From: OFTM291 sp041741375
GTDB taxonomy: Bacteria; Gemmatimonadota; Gemmatimonadetes; Gemmatimonadales; GWC2-71-9
Direction of reading: 5' to 3'
Assembly (NCBI GenBank): GCA_041741375.1
Contig: JBGSKF010000151.1
Span: 1-64,000, forward strand
Length of the DNA: 64,000 nt
In this document: piece by piece, positions 33,050 to 45,387 of the stretch
How the letters are laid out: each line of letters starts with the position of its first letter
How positions within the stretch are numbered: position 1 is the first letter of the stretch
The notes under the pieces: generated by a model
What the model was told of the DNA's origin: nothing
Database searches by the model: none
What the model saw: the letters and a program-made list of their open reading frames with translations, nothing else
Program-made: the position numbers and the translations under genes

Positions 33050-35088
33050 GACGAGACTCCTTCCCGGCAGCGGTGGACGGCGGCAACCACCCTCTCCGCC
33101 GTCAGGCCGAATTCGGTGAAGAGGCGATCCCCGGGGGCCGAGGCGCCGAAATGATCGAGGGCAATGATGGCGCCCTCGTCCGTGGTCCACCGGTCCCATC
33201 CGAGGGAGGATCCCGCCTCGATCGCCACCCGGATTCTGCAACCCGGCGGGAGGACCTCCTCGCGGTAGGAGGACGGTTGGGCCGCAAAGAGCTCCCACGA
33301 CGCGAACGAGACCACGCGCGTCGGGATCCCGTCGCCGGTGAGCTGGACTCCGGCCTCGAGGGCGGTCGACACCTCCGACCCGGAGGCCAGGATGATCGCC
33401 GCGGGCGGGACACCGGGGTCGTGAATCGTGTACGCACCGCGTTCCACCGCCGCCCCCGCTTCCCGGATGCTCGGCAGGGTGGGGAGCTTCTGGCGGGTCA
33501 GGATCAGGGCGGTGGGGCCATCAAGGCGGGCGAGGGCGGTGCGCCAGGCAGCTGCCGTCTCATTCGCATCGGCCGGGCGGATGGTGACCAGGTTCGGGAT
33601 GGCGCGGAGCATGACGAGCTGATCGATCGGCTGATGCGTCGGGCCATCCTCGCCGACACCGATCGAATCGTGGGTGAAGATGTAGATGACGGGGAGACCC
33701 ATCAGGGCGGCCAGACGGATGGCCGGCTTCATGTAGTCGGCAAACACGAAGAACGTACTGCACCAGGGACGAAGCCCCCCGTGGGCCAGGATGCCGTTGC
33801 AGCAGGCCCCCATGGCGTGCTCCCGGATGCCCCAATGGATCACCCGGCCCGGCGCTCCCGGCCCGTAGGATTCGTCGGCGCACAGGTCGGTGCCTGTGGA
33901 TCCCGCGAGATCCGCCGATCCGCCCATGAGAGTGGGAACCGCCTTCATCAGGGCGTCCAGCGTCCTGGCCGATGCCTGTCGGGTGGCCAGGCTGCCATCC
34001 TCGAACGCCGGGAGCCCCTGATCCCACCCGGTGGGGAGCTGACCGGAGAGGGCGGCGGTCAGGGCGGCGGCCTCTGTGGGAGCAGCCGTTTGCCAGGCGT
34101 TCCATCGCTCCGTCCAGGCCTCGCGGCGGGCCGCGCCCGTCACCCGGCACGACTCCAGGAAATCCCGCGCCTCGTCGGGCACGGAGAAGGGAGCCTCGGG
34201 CCACCCCAGGATGGCCTTGGTGCGGGCCACCTCGTCGGAACCCAAAGGGGCACCGTGGGCTGCGGAGGTGTTGCGCTTGGTGGGGGCCGGGTCGCCGATC
34301 ACCGTTCGCAGCACGATCAGCGTGGGGCGCCCGGTTTCGGCACGGGCCTGAGCACAGGCCGCGTCGATCGCCTCCAGGTCGGTCCCGTCCTCCACCCGGA
34401 GAACATGCCACCCGTACCCGGCGAACCGGGCTCCGACGTCCTCGGAAAAGGCGAGATCGGTCGATCCGTCGATCGTGATCCGGTTGTCGTCGTAGATCAC
34501 GGTCAGCCGATCGAGTTGCAGATGCCCTGCCAGGGAGGCGGCTTCGGCCGACACCCCCTCCATCAGGTCCCCGTCGCTGGCCAGGACCCAGGTACGATGA
34601 TCGATCACCTCATGCTCTGGGCGGTTGTACCGACGGGCCAGGATCCTTTCCGCCATCGCCATGCCCACGGCATTGGCGATGCCCTGTCCCAGAGGCCCGG
34701 TGGTGGTCTCGACCCCCGGGGTGTGCCCTCGTTCCGGGTGCCCCGGGGTCCGCGACCCCCACTGGCGAAAGGCCCGGATGTCCTCGAGGGAGAGATCGTA
34801 TCCGGTGAGGTGCAGCAGACTGTACAGGAGCATCGACGCATGGCCGCAGGACAGCACAAACCGGTCCCGGTCGGGCCAGTCCGGCGCTGCGGGATCGTGC
34901 GTGAGGTGCCGGGTCCAGAGGACGGTCGCCGCCGGTGCCAAGGCCATGGGTGTGCCGGGGTGGCCGCTGGAGGCCTGTTCCACCGCATCCATGGCCAGGA
35001 CACGGATGCTGTTGATGGCGGCCCAGATACGGGGATCATCGAGCGAAGGGATGGTCACGGGATGTGCGGCCGGGGCGGTGGAGGTCAG
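33046..35088 (-). CDS. tkt: Transketolase
   Basis: About 680 residues; thiamine diphosphate enzyme of the pentose phosphate pathway. Motifs: SSGHPGTPMALAP, GPLGQGIANAVGMA, the Mg-ThDP motif SDGDLMEGVS with DDNRITIDGS, and GIREHAMG, FTHDSIGVGEDGPTHQP in the Pyr domain. The start is unsettled. AGGAG at 35096-35100 lies seven bases before a CTG (35088); the nearest ordinary starts are a GTG at 35058, without a ribosome site, and a TTG at 35148. The CTG is given here as best supported by the ribosome site. The stop overlaps tal. Confidence 0.93.
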   Translation of the reverse strand: MTSTAPAAHPVTIPSLDDPRIWAAINSIRVLAMDAVEQASSGHPGTPMALAPAATVLWTRHLTHDPAAPDWPDRDRFVLSCGHASMLLYSLLHLTGYDLSLEDIRAFRQWGSRTPGHPERGHTPGVETTTGPLGQGIANAVGMAMAERILARRYNRPEHEVIDHRTWVLASDGDLMEGVSAEAASLAGHLQLDRLTVIYDDNRITIDGSTDLAFSEDVGARFAGYGWHVLRVEDGTDLEAIDAACAQARAETGRPTLIVLRTVIGDPAPTKRNTSAAHGAPLGSDEVARTKAILGWPEAPFSVPDEARDFLESCRVTGAARREAWTERWNAWQTAAPTEAAALTAALSGQLPTGWDQGLPAFEDGSLATRQASARTLDALMKAVPTLMGGSADLAGSTGTDLCADESYGPGAPGRVIHWGIREHAMGACCNGILAHGGLRPWCSTFFVFADYMKPAIRLAALMGLPVIYIFTHDSIGVGEDGPTHQPIDQLVMLRAIPNLVTIRPADANETAAAWRTALARLDGPTALILTRQKLPTLPSIREAGAAVERGAYTIHDPGVPPAAIILASGSEVSTALEAGVQLTGDGIPTRVVSFASWELFAAQPSSYREEVLPPGCRIRVAIEAGSSLGWDRWTTDEGAIIALDHFGASAPGDRLFTEFGLTAERVVAAVHRCREGVSS

Positions 35089-35154
35089 GGTGCTGCTCCT
35101 TGTGCGTGGGTCGGGATCGGGCCTGTTCTGGACGAAACTTAACCCCAACCCCCC

Positions 35155-35262
35155 TCTCCCTCCCCCCCTCCAGGGAATAGCGAGAAGGAATAGGGAGTAG
35201 GGGAAGGCGAAACCCTATTCCCTGCATTCCCTACTCCCCATTCCCTGCTCCCTACGTCCCCC
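35155..35262. repeat. Inverted heptamer arrays upstream of transketolase
   Basis: GGAATAGGGAGTAGGGG-type units at about 35186-35207 are followed by the inverse CCCTATTCCC / CCCTACTCCCC units at 35213-35258, so the two halves can pair in RNA or cruciform DNA. They fill the gap between tkt and the divergent HNH gene. Any tkt promoter must lie within or next to this array. Confidence 0.75.
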
Positions 35263-35371
35263 ACCCTGCCCCCAACCCCGAGGAGGGGCTATTTTGCTTC
35301 CGTCGGCTCCGGGGACGTCAACGGGACGCCCCGGTGTGCACGATCATGGACATTCAGGGTCGAGAGGTGCC

Positions 35372-35800
35372 GTGGCACGTCGTTTCCGCAGTCGTTCGTC
35401 AACTTCCTCGTCATCGTCATCACCACCCGCCTCCGGGGGGACCGGACGCTCATCCGCCCTGCGGCGCTCCCCCGGTCGCTCGTATCATGCCCACCGGGAG
35501 TGGCTCCTGGAGCACCATGGATCGGTCTGTGCGTACTGCGGCCAGACGACGCCGCCCGACCTGATCACCCTGGATCACGTGCGCCCCCGCCGGGGACAGT
35601 CGGCCTACGACCGCCCCGACAACCTGGTCCTGGCGTGTGGTCCCTGCAATGCGGCCAAGGCGGACATGCCCCTGCTGGCGTTTCTCCTGGCTCGCCGGTC
35701 CCGGGGGGTGTTCCTGCTGCACTACGGAGATCATCTGTCGGAGCCGCTCAAGGAACTGGCGCGGCAGGCATCGGAGCGTCCGCTCCTCCCGGCCGACTGA
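35372..35800 (+). CDS. HNH endonuclease
   Basis: A small (142-residue) HNH nuclease. The domain (about 55-110) has two CxxC zinc pairs, CAYC and CGPC, around the catalytic LITLDHVRPRR motif and the NLVLACGPCNAAKAD end, as in McrA-like and many stand-alone HNH proteins. The N-terminal 40 residues are basic and serine-rich. No intein, intron or phage genes are seen next to it, so its role is open; such orphans are common. The GTG at 35372 has GAGAGG just upstream; an earlier in-frame start would include repeat-derived sequence. It converges on the 2-oxoglutarate dehydrogenase gene with 22 bases between. Confidence 0.85.
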   Translation: MARRFRSRSSTSSSSSSPPASGGTGRSSALRRSPGRSYHAHREWLLEHHGSVCAYCGQTTPPDLITLDHVRPRRGQSAYDRPDNLVLACGPCNAAKADMPLLAFLLARRSRGVFLLHYGDHLSEPLKELARQASERPLLPAD

Positions 35801-35822
35801 CCGGAAGGAGCCCCCCGCAGAG

Positions 35823-39416
<3,594 letters not shown>

Positions 39417-39741
39417 GCGTGCTCCTCGATTTCGCCGGTCCCGGTGGGTGCGGGAGACCGGTCACCGCTCCAATCACGAAAGATAACCGGAACCGGACCT
39501 GTGAGGCCCGCGATCCCCCCGGGAACTTCCCTCGAGCGGTCACCCTGCAGGATCACTCCCCGAGAGGGCGGAACGGCGAGTGCCCATGGTCCGTCATTCC
39601 GGCGAACGCCGGAATCCATGTCCGGGTGGGAATGGACCCCGGCATTCGCCGGGGTGACGCTCCGATGTGGACTCGGGGCTGTTCGTCCTTCCCGCATTCC
39701 TCCTTCAGAGTTCCCCGTCCATTCGAACTTCAAACTTCTTG
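39417..39741. repeat. Non-coding gap with dRS3-like palindromes and GAAGTTT repeat
   Basis: The 325 bases between the kgd start and the glpD stop hold no gene. 39596-39615 is the palindrome ATTCCGGCGAACGCCGGAAT, preceded by GTC; 39637-39654 is a second, CCCC-GGCATTCGCC-GGGG, followed by TGACG, so the pair forms a larger inverted structure with TCATTCC and GGGTGAC ends. 39722-39738 is a short GAACTTCAAACTTCTT repeat just beyond the glpD stop. The promoter of kgd must lie in the first 170 bases; no clear boxes were found. Confidence 0.8.
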
Positions 39742-41364
39742 TCAGGGCGCGTCGGATGATCCGATCAGCCGATAGTACCGCTCGACCTCCTCCCGGCGTC
39801 TCGTGTCACTCCAGCCCAGTGCCGTCCCCAGCAGGGCCGCCACCGGCTCCGCGGCGGCCGCACCGCGGTCTGCGGTGTCAAAAAAGAGATCCATGCGGCG
39901 AACCAGCACATCATCCAGACGGCGGACCATCTCTCGCTGAGCCAGAAAGGGAACCTCCGCGGCGAGCGTCGGGTGATCGGGGTGAACCCGGGCCGCCAGG
40001 GACCGGTCTCCATGGGCCATCCGCGCGATGGCCACCGCCTCGCTTCCGTATAGCTCCACCAGATGGGCGGCGGTGGCGGGGTCCTGGCCGAGGGCCACGA
40101 CCTCATCCTGGAAAAGCCCCAGGGCGGGGCTCTCACCCCCAGGCAGGGGCTCCCGGTCGGTCGGCGGGTGCTTCCGCCACGCCCGCTCAGACCAGGGGCG
40201 AACCACGGTGTCGACCACCTCTGCGGCCATCCGGCGATAGGTGGTGAGCTTCCCGCCTGCCACGGTCACCATTCCACCCGGACCGCGGAGGATCCTGTGC
40301 TCGCGGGACACCGAGGACGCCGCGGCCCCGGGTTCTCCGGCAATCAACGGGCGGAGTCCCGCCCAGGTCGACCGGACGTCCTCCTCGGCCAGGTGCGCGG
40401 AGGGGAAGAGGGCATTCACCGATCGCAGGAGGTAGTGCACATCCTCCGTCGTGGTGCTGAGCGGGGCGTCGACGTCCCGAACGTCGGTGTCGGTGGTTCC
40501 CACATAGGAGAATCGCCGGGCGGGGATGATGAACATCACCCGCCCGTCGATCGGGCTGGTGAACGTGATGGCGTGACGATGCCCGATCCGATCCCGGGGA
40601 ACCACGATGTGGACCCCCTTGGTCGGCCGGAGGATCGGGGTCGCCTCGGGATCCTCCATGCGGCGGAGCCGGTCGGACCAGGGGCCGGTGGCGTTCACCA
40701 CCGCCCGGGCGGTGAGATCGGCTCGCGCCCCGGTGATCTGGTCGGCGCAACGCGCGCCCGTGATCTGGCCACCGGGGCCCCGGATCAGCTCCTGAACGGC
40801 CACGTACGGCGCCACCCGGGCGCCGTGCGCCACGGCGGACCGCAAGGTGGCCGTCACCAGCCGCGCATCGTCGCACTGCGCATCCCAGTACAGAGCGCCT
40901 CCCCGGAGCCCGTCGGACCGGATCGCCGGCTCCTGGCGCAAAAAACCCCGCTTGCCGAACAGCCGATGACGCCCCACATTGCCTCCCAGCGCCAGCAGAT
41001 CGTACAGCAGCAGGCCGGCGCCCAGTTTCCAGAGCGGTACCCGGTCGGTACGGTGGTTCGGAAAGGCGAAGGCGAGGGGGCGCACGAGGTGGGGCGCTAT
41101 TTTCAGAAGAACCCGCCGCTCCGCCAGGGCTTCGAAAACGAGCCCGAAGTGGTATTGTTCGAGGTAGCGCAGGCCACCATGGATGAGACGGCTCGAGCGG
41201 GAACTGGTGCCGGCGGCACAATCCCCCCGGTCCACCACGACCACCGTCATTCCGCGCATCGCGGCATCCCGGGCAACTCCGGCGCCGGTGATCCCCGCCC
41301 CGACGACCAGCAGGTCCGGACGGGAGCCGGTCAGTTCCGGCAACGAAGCAGAGAGCGAGGCCAT
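39742..41364 (-). CDS. glpD: Glycerol-3-phosphate dehydrogenase, aerobic FAD type
   Basis: A 540-residue flavoprotein oxidising glycerol 3-phosphate to dihydroxyacetone phosphate and passing electrons to quinone at the inner membrane. The FAD-binding motif VVGAGITGAGVARDAAMRG is at the N-terminus; SSRLIHGGLRYLE, VVNATGPWSD, RPTKGVHIVVPRD and GGKLTTYR are GlpD signatures. The start ATG at 41364 is only six bases from the possible start of the divergent methyltransferase, so promoters must overlap coding sequence. No glpF or glpK is nearby. Confidence 0.94.
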   Translation of the reverse strand: MASLSASLPELTGSRPDLLVVGAGITGAGVARDAAMRGMTVVVVDRGDCAAGTSSRSSRLIHGGLRYLEQYHFGLVFEALAERRVLLKIAPHLVRPLAFAFPNHRTDRVPLWKLGAGLLLYDLLALGGNVGRHRLFGKRGFLRQEPAIRSDGLRGGALYWDAQCDDARLVTATLRSAVAHGARVAPYVAVQELIRGPGGQITGARCADQITGARADLTARAVVNATGPWSDRLRRMEDPEATPILRPTKGVHIVVPRDRIGHRHAITFTSPIDGRVMFIIPARRFSYVGTTDTDVRDVDAPLSTTTEDVHYLLRSVNALFPSAHLAEEDVRSTWAGLRPLIAGEPGAAASSVSREHRILRGPGGMVTVAGGKLTTYRRMAAEVVDTVVRPWSERAWRKHPPTDREPLPGGESPALGLFQDEVVALGQDPATAAHLVELYGSEAVAIARMAHGDRSLAARVHPDHPTLAAEVPFLAQREMVRRLDDVLVRRMDLFFDTADRGAAAAEPVAALLGTALGWSDTRRREEVERYYRLIGSSDAP

Positions 41365-41370
41365 CTGAGT

Positions 41371-41925
41371 CTGTCGCACGAGCACGCTTCCGTTGGGGCG
41401 ACCATCGATCGCCCGAGTACGTGGTTCTCCTGGCACGCGACCCTCATTCCGTCGGGGGCACGGGTGCTCGATCTGGCGTGCGGCACCGGCCGTCACGGCT
41501 TGGCCGCGGCCGAGCTTGGCGCCCGCGTGACCGCCATCGATCGGGATCCCGCCCGGCTCCACACCGGAAAACAGGAGGCCGCGCGCCGACAGCTCGACAT
41601 TACCTGGGTGGAGCATAATCTGGAACACCCTCTCCCCGTGACCGGACCCTTCGATCTGATCCTCTGCTTCAATTATCTCGACCGGGCCCGCCTGCCGGGG
41701 GTTCTCGAACTTCTCGCTCCCGGCGGCCTCCTGATCATGGAAACCTTTCTCGAGGCCCAGCGTCGCCTCGGATGGGGACCGGAGAATCCCGAGCACCTCC
41801 TGGCGTCGGGGGAACTGGTTCGGCTGGTAAGTCCCCTGGTTCCGGTCTACGGGCGCGAGGTTCTGGAGCCCCTTCCGGGAGAACGGTGGCGAGCGGTCAG
41901 CAGCATCGTCGCCCGGCGGCTGTGA
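41371..41925 (+). CDS. Class I SAM-dependent methyltransferase
   Basis: About 184 residues with a Rossmann methyltransferase fold: motif I VLDLACGTGRHG, acidic end of strand 2 VTAIDRD, motif IV FDLILCFNYL and motif V LLAPGGLLIMETF. The pattern is like small methyltransferases of the TehB/UbiE group; the substrate is unknown. No ATG, GTG or TTG exists in frame between 41180 (deep inside the antisense of glpD) and the GTG within motif I. The family N-terminus (RPSTWFSWHATLIPSG) fits a start near CTG 41365/41371, after a GAGCGAGG. The start is therefore doubtful. The thiolase gene follows after five bases. Confidence 0.75.
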   Translation: MSHEHASVGATIDRPSTWFSWHATLIPSGARVLDLACGTGRHGLAAAELGARVTAIDRDPARLHTGKQEAARRQLDITWVEHNLEHPLPVTGPFDLILCFNYLDRARLPGVLELLAPGGLLIMETFLEAQRRLGWGPENPEHLLASGELVRLVSPLVPVYGREVLEPLPGERWRAVSSIVARRL

Positions 41926-41930
41926 CCCCG

Positions 41931-43241
41931 ATGCCATCCGCTGCTCCCCTGTCCGATCGAACCCCCGTGGTGGTGGCGGGACTCCGGACTCCCTTCGCCA
42001 AGGCGGGAACACTGTTCCGGGACGCCAACGGGTACGACCTCGCACGGACAGTCACCCGGGAGCTGATCTATCGGACCGAGATCCCTCCCGGCGAAGTGGA
42101 TGAGGTGATCTTCGGTCAGGTGGTTCCGTCGCCCCTGGTGCCCAATGTGGCACGCGAGGTGAGTCTGCTCCCGCAGCTCCCCCGCACGATTCCCGCGTAC
42201 TCCCTGAACCGGGCCTGTGCCTCCGCCGCCCAGGCCATCGCCAACGCGGCCGACCAGATTCGCTTCGGCCATGCCGATGTGATCCTCGCCGGTGGGGTCG
42301 AACTGCTGTCCGACGTGCCCATCCTCCACACCCGCCGCATGAGCCGCACCCTGGTCGCCCTGAGCCGGGCCCGCAGCCTGGGGGAGCGACTCCGGCTCAT
42401 CGCCTCGATCCGGCCCCGGGATCTGGTCCCCGTCTCCCCCGCCATCGCCGAGCCCTCGACCGGGGAGACCATGGGACAGTCGGCGGAGAAGATGGCGAAG
42501 GAGAATGCCATCAGCCGCGAGGCCCAGGATCGGATCGCCCTGATGAGCCACCAACGAGCCGCCGCCGCCACCGCCAGTGGCCGGCTCAGCGAGGAGATCG
42601 CTCCCTGGTTCGCCGGACCGGCCCTGGACGAGGTCGTGACGAGCGACAACGGCATCCGGTCGGATACCTCGCTCGAGGCGCTTGCCGCGCTGCGCCCCGT
42701 CTTCGATCGCCGCTACGGCTCGGTCACCGCCGGCAACTCGTCGCCCCTCACCGACGGGGCGGCCGTGACCCTCGTCATGTCCCTCGGCAAGGCCCGGGCG
42801 CTCGGATACCGTCCCCTGACCACCATTCGCAGCTACGCGGTGGCCGCCGTGGATCCGGGGTGGCAGCTCCTGATGGGGCCGGTGTATGCCGTGGCCCAGG
42901 CCCTTGACCGGGCCGGTCTGGCCTGGAGCGATCTGGGGCTGGTGGAGATCCATGAGGCCTTCGCGTCCCAGGTCCTCTCCAACACCGAGGCGTGGGCCTC
43001 CCGCGCCTGGGCGGAGCGACTCGGGCGGTCGCAGCCGATCGGGGAGGTCGACTGGGATCGGACCAATGTGCTGGGCGGATCGATCGCCATCGGGCACCCG
43101 TTCGGCGCCACGGGAGCGAGACTGGTCACCACCCTCTCGAACGAGTTGGTTCGCCGCAACCAGCAGTTCGGGCTCATCTCCATCTGTGCTCAGGGCGGAA
43201 TGGGATTCGCGATGGTGCTCGAACAGGTCGGAGGCGGGTGA
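41931..43241 (+). CDS. fadI: Acetyl-CoA C-acyltransferase (3-ketoacyl-CoA thiolase)
   Basis: A 436-residue thiolase that cleaves 3-ketoacyl-CoA in fatty acid beta-oxidation. The nucleophilic Cys is C96 in NRACASAAQA; NEAF-type HEAF (EIHEAFASQ), GHPFGATGAR (His) and CAQGGMG (Cys acid/base) complete the active site. Its length and the RRMSRTLVALSRA loop are like the FadI / mitochondrial beta-subunit type. It is followed after one base by the FadJ-like partner, as expected for a trifunctional complex. Confidence 0.93.
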   Translation: MPSAAPLSDRTPVVVAGLRTPFAKAGTLFRDANGYDLARTVTRELIYRTEIPPGEVDEVIFGQVVPSPLVPNVAREVSLLPQLPRTIPAYSLNRACASAAQAIANAADQIRFGHADVILAGGVELLSDVPILHTRRMSRTLVALSRARSLGERLRLIASIRPRDLVPVSPAIAEPSTGETMGQSAEKMAKENAISREAQDRIALMSHQRAAAATASGRLSEEIAPWFAGPALDEVVTSDNGIRSDTSLEALAALRPVFDRRYGSVTAGNSSPLTDGAAVTLVMSLGKARALGYRPLTTIRSYAVAAVDPGWQLLMGPVYAVAQALDRAGLAWSDLGLVEIHEAFASQVLSNTEAWASRAWAERLGRSQPIGEVDWDRTNVLGGSIAIGHPFGATGARLVTTLSNELVRRNQQFGLISICAQGGMGFAMVLEQVGGG

Positions 43242-43242
43242 C

Positions 43243-45387
43243 ATGACCGGCGCCCCCTCACCGGTGTTTCACCTCGCGATCGAGGACGGCATCGCCGTGC
43301 TCACCCTCGATCTCCCCGGCTCCCCGGTCAACACCCTGGGCCGGGCCACGGCCGCCGAGTTTGCCGGACACCTGGAGGCGTTGGCCGCCGATCCCGCCGT
43401 CCGCGCGATCGTGCTCCGCTCCGGCAAGGAGGACACCTTCGTGGCCGGGGCGGACATCGAGGAGTTCACCCTGTTGCGCACCGCGGCCGAGGCGGAGGCC
43501 ATGAGCCGCGAGGGTCAGGCGATGATCGATCGGGTGGCGGCCTGTCCCAAGCCGGTCGTGGTCGCGATCCACGGCCCCTGCCTCGGCGCCGGTCTCGAAC
43601 TCTCGCTCGCCTGTACCTGGCGTCTCGCCACCGATCACCCGAAAACCGTCCTCGGTCTTCCCGAGGTCCAGATCGGCCTTCTGCCGGGGGCCGGTGGATG
43701 CCAGCGACTGCCCCGGCTGATCGGGGTGCGCGCCGCCCTCGACATGATCCTCGCCGGGAAGAGCGAACGCGCCGCCAAGGCATTTCGGATCGGTCTCGTG
43801 GACGAGCTGGTCCACCCGGCCCAGCTTCGTGACCTGGCCCTCCGCGCCGCCGACCGCCTGGCCCGCTCGGGTCCCGTCCGGCGGGGGGGACGAGGGGGCG
43901 TGGTCGGCTGGTTTCTCGACCGGACTCGCGTGGGCCGGTGGATCGTCTACCGGCAGGCGGAACGGCAGGTGCGGCGCAGGACCGGCGGCCACTACCCCGC
44001 GCCACTCGCGGCGATCACCGCGATCCGAACCGGGATGGAACGGGGCATGCGCGACGGGCTCCGGGTCGAGGCACGGGAGTTCGGACGACTGGCCGTGTCG
44101 GAGGTCTCCCGCGAACTGGTACGGATCTTCTTCGCCACCACGTCACTCAAGAAGGACGACGGGGTCCCCCGGGGCACCGGAACACCCCGCACGGTCACCC
44201 GTCTCGGCGTGGTGGGTGCCGGGTTCATGGGGGCGGGGATCGCCGGGACGGCGGTAACGACGGCGGGCGTGGAGGTCCGCCTCAAGGATGCCGATCTCTC
44301 CCGGGTGGGGAAGGGGATGCATGCCGCGCTGGAGCAGGTCAACAAGAGAATGGCGCGGCGCCGCATCACCCGTCACGAGCACATGCGACTCACCGCCCTC
44401 ATCAGCGGTGCGGCGGACTTTGGCGGCTTCGCCAACATGGACCTGGTGATCGAGGCGGTCTTCGAGGATCTCGAGATCAAACGGGGTGTGGTCGCCGATC
44501 TCGAGGCGGTGCTCGGGACCGGGGCCCTGATCGCCACCAACACGTCCACGATCCCGATCAGTCGAATCGCCGAGGGAGCCCGTCATCCCGAACGGATCCT
44601 GGGGATGCACTTTTTCTCGCCGGTGGATCGGATGCCTCTGCTGGAGGTGATTCCCGGACCGGACACCGGACCCGATGCGATCGTCACCGCGGTGCGGTTC
44701 GGACGCCGGATGGGGAAGACCGTGATCGTCGTGGCCGACCACCCCGGGTTCTGGGTCAACCGGATCCTGTCGCCCTACCTCAACGAAGCGGGGCACCTGC
44801 TCGCCGAGGGAGTGCGCATCGAGCAGATGGACCGGGTGATGACCGCGTGGGGGTTCCCGGTCGGGCCGATGACGCTGCTGGACGAGGTGGGATTCGACGT
44901 GGGGCTGAAAGCGGGAGCCGTGATGCACGACGCGTTCGGGGCGCGCCTGGCTCCGTCTCCGATTCTGGAGCGGCTGGTGGCCGACGGGAGAATGGGGCGG
45001 AAGAATGGCCGGGGTCTGTATCGCTATTCCCGGGGGAGGAAGGCCGGGGTGGACGATTCGGCCTATCGGGTGCTGGGTGTCTCTCCGCAGGCGTCGGCGG
45101 ACCCGCGGCGGGTGGAGGAGCGCCTGCTCTACCTGATGCTCAACGAAGCGGCCCTCGCCTGCGCCGAGGGAGTGGTCCGGTCCCCCCGCGATGGAGACAT
45201 CGGAGCGATCTTCGGCATCGGGTTCCCGCCCTTCCGGGGCGGTCCTCTCCGGCTCATCGACATGCTGGGCGCGGCACGCATCGTGGAGGCACTCGACCGT
45301 CTCGCCGAGGCGCACGGCCCCCGGTTCACGCCGAGCGATTCGCTCCGGGACATGGCCCGAACCAACACCCGCTTCTACCCGGAGTAG
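43243..45387 (+). CDS. fadJ: Fatty acid oxidation complex alpha subunit (enoyl-CoA hydratase / 3-hydroxyacyl-CoA dehydrogenase)
   Basis: A 714-residue bifunctional protein. Residues 1-200 are crotonase-like: VAGADIEEF (oxyanion loop), GPCLGAGLELSLAC and PEVQIGLLPGAGG, with both hydratase glutamates in place. Residues about 320-600 are the NAD-binding dehydrogenase: GVVGAGFMGAGIA, TNTSTIPIS, MHFFSPVDRMPLLEVI, and the catalytic HPGFWVNRI. With the thiolase before it, it forms a complete beta-oxidation cycle apart from acyl-CoA dehydrogenase. The last 13 bases overlap the end of the convergent histidine kinase gene. Confidence 0.94.
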   Translation: MTGAPSPVFHLAIEDGIAVLTLDLPGSPVNTLGRATAAEFAGHLEALAADPAVRAIVLRSGKEDTFVAGADIEEFTLLRTAAEAEAMSREGQAMIDRVAACPKPVVVAIHGPCLGAGLELSLACTWRLATDHPKTVLGLPEVQIGLLPGAGGCQRLPRLIGVRAALDMILAGKSERAAKAFRIGLVDELVHPAQLRDLALRAADRLARSGPVRRGGRGGVVGWFLDRTRVGRWIVYRQAERQVRRRTGGHYPAPLAAITAIRTGMERGMRDGLRVEAREFGRLAVSEVSRELVRIFFATTSLKKDDGVPRGTGTPRTVTRLGVVGAGFMGAGIAGTAVTTAGVEVRLKDADLSRVGKGMHAALEQVNKRMARRRITRHEHMRLTALISGAADFGGFANMDLVIEAVFEDLEIKRGVVADLEAVLGTGALIATNTSTIPISRIAEGARHPERILGMHFFSPVDRMPLLEVIPGPDTGPDAIVTAVRFGRRMGKTVIVVADHPGFWVNRILSPYLNEAGHLLAEGVRIEQMDRVMTAWGFPVGPMTLLDEVGFDVGLKAGAVMHDAFGARLAPSPILERLVADGRMGRKNGRGLYRYSRGRKAGVDDSAYRVLGVSPQASADPRRVEERLLYLMLNEAALACAEGVVRSPRDGDIGAIFGIGFPPFRGGPLRLIDMLGAARIVEALDRLAEAHGPRFTPSDSLRDMARTNTRFYPE

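Noticed and set aside
28616..33154. 1512-codon open frame on the plus strand over symporters, transaldolase and gap
   Set aside because: It runs through five well-supported genes on both strands and through repeats; the composition is typical of a shadow frame.
35372..35800. HNH gene as an intron- or intein-encoded homing nuclease
   Set aside because: It stands free between genes, with no intron fold or split host gene around it.
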